Part shown: positions 46,701-52,235 of the stretch, in pieces
How positions within the stretch are numbered: the stretch's first letter is position 1
Layout: each line of letters starts with the position of its first letter
Origin: Micropterix aruncella
Lineage: Eukaryota > Arthropoda > Insecta > Lepidoptera > Micropterigidae
DNA: 64,000 nucleotides
Direction of reading: 5' to 3'
Assembly: GCA_944548615.1 (NCBI GenBank)
Contig: OX155957.1
Span: 2,240,435 to 2,304,434, forward strand
The notes under the pieces: generated by a model
What the model saw: the letters and a program-made list of their open reading frames with translations, nothing else
The model's database searches: none
What the model was told of the DNA's origin: nothing
Position numbers and translations under genes: made by a program

Positions 46701-48213
46701 CCTTACTGGATTGCCTTCCTAGTGCCTCGCCGTAAGGTGTTGGGACTCTGGCGGATTTGTGGGTTTGCTGGATGATAGGTTTGTGCCGTCCCAAAGTCTT
46801 CTACGCTCATCCCACTGCTGAAAGAGCGATCACATATCGTTATACCAGCCTGGGGTGACGGGTTAGCCCGTTGTAGTCGACACCGCCCAACTGCTGATAT
46901 GTTCAGATCAGATCTTGTAAAAGTAGACATAAACAATATTAAGAAGTGTTTAGGTACAAATTGAATCTGTTTTTAAATTGATTGACAGAGCTTGCACTAA
47001 TCACTTCATAGGTAGGTTTTTTTACACCCCTCTATTTTGCAGAGCGTTTATAAGAGGATTAGTTAAAAATTTTGCACGGACTTAGTTTTTTGCTGTGACC
47101 TCCATGATTTTTGTTGACGTTGAATTTATAAATATTCTCTTGCCTAGGTACATTGTAATAATTTGTGAGAATTTTATCTCTCAATCAGGTCCTCTCTTCG
47201 TCTTCATTGTTTGAGTGTAGTCAGTTCAAGTAATTCCAAACGATCTTCTTCATTCCTATTCTTCAGGCCCACTGGTATTTTGGTTGCCCTTCGCTGCACC
47301 GTTAATCACTTATAAGTGATTATGTTTTAGGTGCCTGTTTTTTCTCTAAAATGCAAGCCCCTGGTTCGTCAAGCATAAACAAAATAAATAGAGCTTCCTT
47401 TTGCATCCTAGAAAAAATCTGCCTGAAACACACTCTTGGAATATGCAAAACAAATGTTCCTAGATTGTGAATGAAATTTTCATGTTCTTTGTCTTTCATA
47501 TTAAATCTATTAATACAAACTCTCTACCTTGTGGAGCCCTCTTCTTAAAATGTTCTCAATGCCCATCGCCGAGTGCAAGAAAATACTTGGTAACCCAAGA
47601 TACAGTGAGGGTTGTATGCATGGTGGATTTTCAAAATTCGGGCACGCCGTACCCGCCGCCCCACCACCGTTATAATCACTGCAGTAACAGTAACACCACC
47701 GTTATAATCATTGCCGTTTACCGCCTTACCGTAGAACAAAGGATGAAGGCAGTTGCAACATCGTCGAAACGTCGGATGCTACAAACATCACGCGGTAGGA
47801 AAATTCGTTTTATCTTTTTATAAAGTATGCCAGCAAAAAATCTTCATAGAATATAGAATTTCATCGATGCGGTGAAATTCTATACCGCAACCAAAGAATA
47901 CATTAAGGGCGATTGACATCATGGATGGAATTAGTGCATTATCCTGACTCCTGACAAGACTCGATCGTAATGGAAGTCTTATGACACCGGACACAGGACA
48001 TGAAGACCCATTAAGCCATATTAAGTTAGGGTAAAAAGTTATTTTCTTACGTTTTCGTTTAATATCTTTCGCGTCGCCGTTGCAGTTATCCTTTCGCCCT
48101 TTATTGTCAATCTGCCTAAAGAGTTCGTCATTTTTTAACAGAGTTTTCGATCCAGATCTGAAGCGTATCTTTTTCTCGGGCGGCGCAATGAACACATTGT
48201 CACCCGCGGACAT
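28702..48213 (-). CDS. TAPT1: TAPT1 homologue, nine exons (complete)
   Basis: Predicted exons, 5' to 3': 48213-48051, 44193-43929, 42456-42143, 41960-41863, 41783-41545, 37962-37774, 33064-32900, 30968-30857, 28902-28702. They total 1746 nt and every junction keeps frame with GT/AG borders, giving 581 residues (human TAPT1 is 567). TAPT1 is a conserved multipass membrane protein of the ER/centrosome-ciliary base, needed for skeletal patterning and ciliogenesis in vertebrates. Visible hallmarks: ELTRGYILEHDEERF and IPKELEKFMVYGFF (exon 2), YNMLEVADRLFSAFGQD and DALFWTATEPKDRKR (exon 3), VQATTLNVAFNSNNKSLL (exon 4), LKGSVFKKFDKNNLFQ (exon 5), KHAFTDHSDLVARRMGF (exon 6), a transmembrane stretch in exon 7, and an acidic Ser-rich tail ending GDSDSEC (exon 9). 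Exon 1 (MSAGDNVFIAPPEKK) is inferred from phase and position. All introns are loaded with transposons. Confidence 0.92.
28903..30856. other. TAPT1 intron 8 with LINE pieces
   Basis: Contains two retrotransposon fragments. At about 29240-29430 the minus strand reads PGPLLINMYINDI, the RT palm motif following GVPQG. At about 29800-30450 the plus strand encodes a Jockey-like C-terminus (PVWTYGIALWGTASNSNIEIL, RFQTKAIRSAFNIP). The remainder is AT-rich without features. Confidence 0.6.
29800..30450 (+). mobile_element. Jockey-like LINE C-terminal fragment
   Basis: Open from 29972 to 30316 with MAIYKTISNPVWTYGIALWG, LERFQTKAIRSAFNIP and a basic end. This is the region after the RT in Jockey-clade elements, where ...WTYGIQLWG...S..N...QR.Q... 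is conserved. Upstream frames are broken (stop after KKSYS). No catalytic site. Confidence 0.7.
30969..31796. other. TAPT1 intron 7, left part
   Basis: AT-rich intron sequence with no recognised element or exon. The stretch 31220-31480 (GTTTTAAAAAAAACCAGTAG) may be an eroded LINE, but no frame supports it. Confidence 0.35.
31795..31865. mobile_element. Penelope-like terminal fragment with a perfect hairpin
   Basis: GTTGTCCAGGGTAGACT (from about 31823) and its exact reverse complement (to about 31863) are separated by a 6-nt loop GGATTG. The left side continues as CCCGACGTTTCAGCGATGTTGCAACC, the reverse complement of the Penelope-like 3' end near 40260-40290. So this is the joint of two Penelope-like ends in opposite orientation, a solo inverted terminus. 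Confidence 0.7.
31866..32279. other. TAPT1 intron 7, middle
   Basis: Contains a CA-rich microsatellite (ACACACACACATGCAAGCACG region, 31920-31962). No gene or element recognised. Confidence 0.4.
32280..32720 (-). mobile_element. CR1-like LINE C-terminal fragment
   Basis: The minus strand around 32620-32500 encodes a degraded RRRAT...LE...TTL.QR....DLIE block. It matches the region at 47290-47170 on the minus strand (same words: AGTCAGT, AAGTAATTCCAAA, GATCTTC). It is the same CR1-like tail family, in TAPT1 intron 7. Confidence 0.55.
33140..34149 (+). mobile_element. hAT transposon remnant with dimerisation-domain fragment
   Basis: A 1010-bp element flanked by a perfect 8-bp duplication CTATAACC (33132-33139 and 34150-34157). 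The ends carry GGTCGGCAA and TTGCCGACC inverted repeats. Inside, the plus strand at about 33315-33500 reads STYVCESSFSKMIFLKNKY, then VTDAHL and DTLRIACS, the C-terminal dimerisation region of hAT transposases (ZBED/GTF2IRD2-type). The rest of the transposase is deleted. It contains a nested TTAA element (33814-34054). Confidence 0.82.
33814..34054. mobile_element. TTAA-flanked MITE (piggyBac type) nested in the hAT element
   Basis: Flanked by TTAA (33810-33813 and 34055-34058), with perfect 11-bp terminal repeats CCCCTCAAATG/CATTTGAGGGG. The interior is nearly palindromic: AAAATGTATATAAATTTATA with TTTACA repeats on the left, the mirror image on the right, and a central TATAGAGC region. TTAA target plus CCC ends is the piggyBac pattern. 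Confidence 0.8.
34158..34855. other. TAPT1 intron 6, AT-rich segment
   Basis: Holds a short ATTT microsatellite (34302-34330) and very AT-rich sequence. No gene recognised. Confidence 0.4.
34860..35335 (-). mobile_element. CR1/L2-like LINE C-terminal fragment
   Basis: The minus strand encodes WWGGCGKTLLEPLQVAQKFI, LKIILRRPYRHPT and TSFGQRHYSFIAPRFYN. It aligns with the C-terminus of the LINE at 19835-21400 (WGGCSRSTLHPLEVAQKCI). It is cut on its 5' side at about 35340 by REL-LINE copy D. Confidence 0.75.
35345..36553 (-). mobile_element. R2/HERO-type LINE, copy D
   Basis: Same family as copy A, nearly identical, ending at the 3' UTR AAATACAAACGGAGCTGCCA. Compared with copy A it lacks 8 bp near 36071 (TGGCGGTA), which shifts the frame between the zinc-knuckle part and the endonuclease part (RPDITLYS, ALIVELTVPWE). 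It starts at the KDPAISKHV region (about 36550). It lies in TAPT1 intron 6. Confidence 0.85.
36560..37700 (+). pseudogene. mariner transposon, decayed transposase
   Basis: Frame pieces on the plus strand encode a mariner transposase: MSKFVPTKRHLREAMLF with a helix-turn-helix from 36684, then (shifted) IIIGDEKWIFYENPKRK with the first catalytic Asp, and HPPYSPDIAPSNYYLFRSM with the third Asp at about 37460-37520. Several frameshifts and stops (for example after NPKRKK and VKIK) inactivate it. The second Asp region (HNAGQ) is damaged. Terminal repeats were not resolved. TAPT1 intron 6. Confidence 0.8.
38632..40364 (+). mobile_element. Penelope-like retroelement with perfect 15-bp target duplication
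   Basis: Flanked by TATATCCTTAGCATT at 38617-38631 and 40365-40379. The first ~55 bp (TATAAATAGGATAGAAAACG... to GTAGGACCCG) are the reverse complement of the 3' end at about 40287-40338, a hallmark of Penelope-like elements. Behind it a single frame for RT and GIY-YIG runs to 40234. The N-terminal part of the RT is absent, so the insertion is 5'-truncated and joined to an inverted terminal piece. It sits in TAPT1 intron 5. Other pieces of the family lie at 4735, 31795, 47525 and 59282. Confidence 0.88.
38738..40234 (+). CDS. Penelope-like reverse transcriptase with GIY-YIG endonuclease
   Basis: A 498-residue open frame from this Met; the frame is open upstream to about 38690 (KLYGLPKIHKDNAPL precedes MRPIV). 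RT motifs: SFDVESLFTNLP (58-68), DGVAMGCPVSPIVSDLYME (from 113), catalytic RYVDDTF with YVDD at 151-154, and LPFLDVKVT. A GIY-YIG nuclease follows from about residue 340: GVYKVECSCGLAYVGQTKRP with arginine and EH at 367-368, plus a CxC before it. The order RT then GIY-YIG defines Penelope-like elements. Full-length proteins of the group are about 800 residues, so the first third (RT fingers) is missing. Confidence 0.88.
   Translation: MRPIVSQIDSPTYPLSKHLAGVLQPLTGKTTSYVKDSRHFVSIIRSLKLAEDEIMVSFDVESLFTNLPISECLTVVRDKLRSEDLPISYADMLQHCLTSCYFLWNGDYYKQIDGVAMGCPVSPIVSDLYMEYFEELAIKTSKIKPILWLRYVDDTFCILKGNIQTVEEFLGHLNSIHPKISFTYEVEKDGSLPFLDVKVTRSSDNTLGHTVYRKPTHTDRYLHASSHHHPYHLRSVQTSLVNRARDLCDTEHFPKEMEHVNDVLRKNGYGKYHETRTRSNTDETQKPSRSRAFLPYVKGVTDRISKMLNRFDIKTIFKPTQNIARFLRPVKDVIPLQTPGVYKVECSCGLAYVGQTKRPIATRLTEHIKAVKNVQREKSAICEHILDSGSNHWMQFQNPIVLSKEQFYFPRMIREAIEIRRTPNFNRDDGYKLSSTWNPLLKMFPPPNAERKDVKQDTVSVVCKTDFKNSRAPSPAPHHRYNLRSGGSGLRPTRKTTD
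40380..40751. other. TAPT1 intron 5, right of the Penelope-like element
   Basis: Includes 40440-40640, where one frame reads ICQTQREREKPTYSVSKRVT; a faint LINE-like tail (FIAPKIYKL..KI) may follow near 40557-40650. Otherwise AT-rich. Confidence 0.3.
40752..41113. mobile_element. MITE with long inverted repeats
   Basis: The left arm CCAGTTCTGAACTGCAACAA with CTCAAAA mirrors the right arm TTTTGAGTTGTTGCAATTTA with GAACTGG. A second inner pair (CAGTTCC) occurs. About 362 bp, no coding potential. No exact target duplication was found at its borders. Confidence 0.6.
42560..43700 (-). mobile_element. I/R1-like LINE 3' fragment with intact RNase H domain
   Basis: The minus strand 43507-42941 encodes RNase H: LQTDGSKTTQGTG (D), FQAECIGITRAAQA (E), FVSDSASVLQAL (D) and WIKGHSGSLGNDAADELA (H, D). 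It is followed in another frame (43061-42732) by the post-RNase-H tail: RDKIRKVIGTMTGHCPLNKH then CRGCMEEEETPQHVLMEC, a CCHC-like motif. Part of the RT precedes it in broken form. All four RNase H catalytic residues are kept. TAPT1 intron 2. Confidence 0.8.
44542..45950. mobile_element. Possible TTAA-flanked element (piggyBac type)
   Basis: Flanked by TTAA (44538-44541 and 45951-45954). The left end CCCGGTCGG and right end GAGGGG begin and end with CCC/GGG but otherwise match poorly. Near the left end GTCCCTTGCGGGACGC is a short palindrome similar to CCCTTAAGGGACGCC at 34026 in the other TTAA element. No transposase. TAPT1 intron 1. Confidence 0.45.
45990..47290 (-). mobile_element. CR1-like LINE 3' region, minus strand
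   Basis: The minus strand 47290-47170 encodes VQRRATKIPVGLKN, then LELLELTTLKQ and REDLIE; near 47020-46910 a broken ...WIKLP.EVI.A tail follows. This is the CR1-like C-terminus. The 3' UTR-like part (46880-46100) shares words with 55190-55480 (GTCGTCAACCAC versus GGCGTCACCTAT; TTTGCTGATACGTC in both), so both are copies of one family. A TTATTATTATT tail lies at about 46112-46135. Confidence 0.6.
47525..47825 (+). mobile_element. Penelope-like 3' end fragment
   Basis: Matches the last ~300 bp of the element at 38632-40364: TGGAGCCCTCTTCTTAAAATG, GATACAGTGAGGGTTGT, CCCCACCACCGTTATAA, then GTCGAAACGTCGGATGCTAC and CACGCGGTAGGAAAATTCGT. Coding frames are broken. TAPT1 intron 1. Confidence 0.75.
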
Positions 48214-48412
48214 ATTTGAAATGCATTTACGAACTGTAATAGTCGTAACAAAACAAATTTTATTGAAATATCAGACAGCACTAAGCACGAAAACCAGAAA
48301 AATGAAAACAGAAATGAATGATGACAGCACGGTACAGTGTTGCCGGTCATTAGACACTATCCAAACACTATCGTAAAACAAATAGGTTGCGTTCGGTTTG
48401 CATGAAGTATTT
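48214..48412 (-). promoter_or_regulatory. TAPT1 5' UTR/promoter, cut by a transposon at 48413
   Basis: Only about 200 bp of unique sequence separate the TAPT1 start codon (48213) from foldback-like copy 2. It contains no clear TATA box. If transcription starts further up, the element is part of the promoter or 5' UTR. Confidence 0.4.
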
Positions 48413-49331
48413 GGGGGGCGCCAGTTTTGCATGCGGCAGTCTTGCACAAATGTCACTTTTGACAGTTCCAAATCTGTTAAGGGCAGATTTGCAGGAGGCA
48501 ACCTTGCAGGCGGCAACCTTGCAGGCGGCAACCTTGCAGGCGGCATTTTTGCAGACGGCATTCTTGCAGAAAGCAAACTTGCATACAAACCCGAAGTTAG
48601 CAACGTTTGAGAATGGCGCATTAGGACATGATTACATGAATAAAATAATTTTATATTATTTTACAAACCAAAAATAAAGCGGTAAAGCGGTCATATGTTA
48701 TTAATTTTAAATTTAGAAAAAGAAGTAGCAAATTATCATGTCAGGGTAAATTAAAGTGGTGAATATTTTTACCTCTCCACGTTTAATTACCGGCATCCTT
48801 GTAGTGGATGATTCAGTACATCAAACTAAACAAAAAATGTTTTAAGTTTTTCTGTTAGGTTAGGTTAGGTTAGGTTTTTCTTTCCCTAAAATCGAAGTGA
48901 CATTAATTACCGGCATCCTTGTAGTGGATGATTCAGTACATCAAACTAAACATTAAAAAAAATGTTTTAAGTTTTTCTGTTAGGTTAGGTTAGGTTAGGT
49001 TTTTCTTTCCCTAAAATCGAAAGTTGATTGCTGAGATCCGCGATGGAGAGGACACTCAACGAAGTGGACTGGTTTCCCTACCCTGACATATGAAAACGCG
49101 GCTTTTGTCGATTTCTACTCTGGTAACACTAAATTTTAAATACGATGTTTTGCTTCTAACTTCATTTTCTGCAAAAATGCCGTCTGCAAAAATGCCGACC
49201 CTCGAAACGTCAGTTTGACATTTGCAAAACTGCCTTCTGCAAGATTGCCTTCTGCAAAACTGCCGCCTGCAAGAATGCCGTCTGCAAGATTGCCGTCTGC
49301 AAATCTGCCTTCTGCAAGTTTGATGGGACCC
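48413..49331. mobile_element. Foldback-like element, copy 2 (inverted orientation, longest)
   Basis: A 919-bp element with a perfect 8-bp target duplication AAGTATTT (48405-48412 and 49332-49339). It begins GGGGGGCGCC and ends GATGGGACCC, the reverse of copies 1 and 3. Left array 48425-48590 (TTGCAGGCGGCAACC units), right array 49165-49318 (CTGCAAGATTGCCGT units). Between them are two tandem ~120-bp units (about 48780-49020), each with GGCATCCTTGTAGTGGATGA, TTTTCTGTTAGG and four TTAGG repeats, plus ~330 bp not found in copies 1 and 3. Translated, the left array reads ADLQE, ATLQA, ATLQA, ATLQA, AFLQT, AFLQK, ANLHT. Confidence 0.88.
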
Positions 49332-49339
49332 AAGTATTT

Positions 49340-50269
49340 GAAACCTCATCTTGACCCGCCTTTAAATTAAATAAATTATTGCATTAGTTACACTCACCTA
49401 TAATTGAAGCATGCATTCTAGAACTAGGTGTAAAAATATTTGAATTAGCGACTTTGGTAATTAATAATGAATTTAAAATAAATAAAGTCATTCGGTTGGT
49501 AATGATCCCGAACGCAGCCTTATGTCATGCAGGCATAACACACACATACGACGATCGTATGTACGATATTGTGTTTCTAGGGCAAAATGTTTTTTTTCGA
49601 CAGAAGAACTATGAGGAAAATAAATTAAAATACCTACTTGGCAAGACTCGGATTAACTTTCCCATTCATTGAGTGAAAAATATTTTGTACGATACACGCA
49701 GATCTATGGCAAAACAGTAATAATGGCTAAGAAAGTAACTATTTCAGATAACATTCAAAGATCGATATAAATTTGAGATGTATTAAACCATTCGAAAGCC
49801 AGAATTTTGAAGCCCTCGAAAATTTGTTTGTAGATGGTGTGTGCAAGTATACTTATATATAACGGTGACTTATTCAATGGCAGGCTTCAATGACAGGCTT
49901 TTACCGCAGTGGAGGGAGAAATATAGCCAATAATTGTATAAATACGGATATAATACGAAAAACGCAAATCGGCGGGCGTTGCCACCCAGGGGTTAATAGA
50001 GAGGACAGAAGTATCTCCAATCACGACAGACACTTAACTTACACTCATAAGAAATACACAGACCGATCTGATACATCCAACATTGTGAATAAGTACAATA
50101 TTAATGTCATTAATTAGGTGATCATGAGCACCGCCACGTCCACACAGTCACCGCTATTTGCAATCAAAGACGCATTCGCATCCATTTTATTTTATTCCAT
50201 AAAGCCAAAAAAATACAACTAAGCATTAAATAATATAAAATGCAAATTATCTGTCAAATACAAACAAAT
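49340..50269. other. Intergenic, no gene recognised
   Basis: AT-rich sequence between foldback copy 2 and an RT fragment. A frame at 49890-50117 (FYRSGGRNIANN...) has no motif I know. Near 49880-50060 the wording is higher in GC but I cannot classify it. Confidence 0.35.
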
Positions 50270-50650
50270 ACGAATATTCAATGATTGCCTAAAAAAGGGA
50301 ATATTTCCTGACAAGATGAAGATAGCAAAGTTATGCCTATACCTACACAAAAAAATCCTAACGGCTGATCATGGAATTAAATGCGGATTTCTGATTTCGC
50401 TACTCCAAGCATTCTCCAAAATATTCGAAAGAGCCTATTAAACATCCTATGTATTGTTCCGCAACAAATATTTGATGCGTTGGCGCTTTATGCTAATAGA
50501 GAATTGAACTTATAGATAGATGCTAATAGAGAATTGAACTTTACGAGAAAAATTTTATTCCAAATATGAAGCGTCCACTACCACAACAAATTTAGTCACG
50601 AATGAACCACGACAATAGCTCAACCAGAGCTAGGGCGGGATCATGCACTT
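50270..50650 (+). mobile_element. LINE reverse transcriptase fragment
   Basis: The plus strand reads FNDCLKKGIFPDKMKIAKLC at about 50282-50340, then LLQAFSKIFERAY, the conserved run-up to RT motif 2, and STTTNLVTNE near 50577-50610 (usual GF...STTTAL). Frames shift between blocks. A 23-bp direct repeat GATGCTAATAGAGAATTGAA sits at 50490-50545. Confidence 0.65.
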
Positions 50651-51451
50651 TTGAACTCTGGCGAGCTTAAGTTTTTATTTGTTATATGCTAGGCAAATTC
50701 AAATACTCTCTGAAAAAATATCTATGCATATTGACGAAAAAGCATTTTTGGCTATTATTTTCTAGTTTAAGTATCCGTGCCGGATCGGTTTTGTTAAGTA
50801 TTCAGATTGAAACATTGGGAAGCAATAATGCTACCGACAAAAATGAAATTTAAAGAAAATATTGTTTTGATAATAATATGCACCTACTTTCGACGTACAT
50901 TCTAGACCTCCTTGCCATTAATTTGTAGAAATCAAATGCATGCGATTACTATATTCGTAATCAATGAAAGGTATGCGATAGAAATGCATCGCTATTTTAG
51001 AAACTGTCAAATACTGTAGTGTATCAGATGTGTGTATGCTTTTATTTTTAGGAACGGCCGGAATAGAGGGGGCTGAAGCTGGCGCCTGCTTCCAGCAACA
51101 AAAAATGTGACAGCCCTTTGGGTAATGGTTTAAGCCAATCACAGCCGAGACTCAACCAATCAGAAGCTGATATAATTGGCTTCTGCCAATATGATCAAGG
51201 AGCCAATATGAGGAATATGAGGAAAACAGAGCCGCACCGTAAAAGTATGTCATTTCGCTGAGGCAGATTAATTATTTATCGACAATCGGAAAATACTAAA
51301 ATCTTTGTGTAACAAATCATTTGAAACACGTATTTTATCTGACATGTTTAATTAATTATCCTGCGATTACGCCCCCACGCCCAGCGCTAAGACCATTTTT
51401 TTATTTCACGAATGTGATCGCCATTACAAGTAGTGCCACCTTGAGGTAGGT
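50651..51451. other. Intergenic with a cluster of CCAAT/ATTGG words
   Basis: No gene. Between 51130 and 51210 five CCAAT or ATTGG motifs occur within 80 bp. They are about 1 kb upstream of the amine-oxidase start and could be promoter elements, but a MITE lies between and they may also be chance. Confidence 0.3.
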
Positions 51452-51735
51452 GATTCAGTACGAGCAAATAAGCAACTTTTAATAATGATTTGAAAAAAAA
51501 ATGTTTTTTTTTGAAATATTCAAAAGGTTGACTGATAAATAAAAGTTTGACAAGCGTTGAGCGCGCTGCGCCATCTAGAAATAGGTATAATATTGCGAAT
51601 AAACAGTATTCGCGATACTTTACCTACCGCTAGATGGCGCAACGCGCTCAATTCTTTTATACTACTTTAAAAGAGTTTTTAAAATGTTTTCCCATTTTTT
51701 TTCCTTAAAAGTTGCTTATTTGCTCGTACTGATTC
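51452..51735. mobile_element. Foldback MITE upstream of the amine-oxidase gene
   Basis: Outer arms GATTCAGTACGAGCAAATAA then GCAACTTTTAA (51452-51484) and the mirror image TTAAAAGTTGCTTATTTGCT ending at 51735. Inner arms TTGAGCGCGCTGCGCCATCT and AGATGGCGCAACGCGCTCAA (about 51558-51650). The flanks (CAAGGATGTCGTTAATTAA on the right) resemble the internal unit of the foldback-like family (CAAGGATGCCGGTAATTAA). About 285 bp. Confidence 0.7.
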
Positions 51736-52235
51736 CCCCGTTTCAAGGATGTCGTTAATTAAAAACTCCTCTATATGGAGGCCGGCCAAAACGGCTAAGC
51801 GCCGTTAAAAAATAATGACCTCACGCACTTTTTTATGTGATCAGCAGCTATGTACAGTACAATAAATTTTGAACCTCCTAAAATGGGGTCCTCGATTCCT
51901 GCCAGGCCAAGGTTTAAAATATAACGGGCATAATTTGTATTTCCCGCGTGAGCTGTAATATTTATTGGGAATTGTAACAGGATTCACGCCTTGTCTTTGG
52001 TGGAGTTAATATATACCGTTTTCTTGCGCTAACTTCAGTGACCTCTGGAGCAGCGGATCGCACAGTAGTTTTATTTCTAAATTCGCGTGTAATTATGTAA
52101 GAAATAATGTTTATAAACGGAGCGTCGTAGGCATTTCGACGTTTTGGTAAATAAGAAGACTAATGGGCGGCAAGCGGCAACGCCGACTGACATTTCGGTT
52201 TTTATGGATTTTGACAGAAAACGGCTGTTGAAGCT
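51736..52235 (+). promoter_or_regulatory. Amine-oxidase upstream region
   Basis: About 500 bp before the start codon. A possible short inverted pair CTCCTCTATATGGAGG lies at 51766-51782. From about 52100 on the sequence is likely 5' UTR. No TATA box is clear. Confidence 0.3.
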
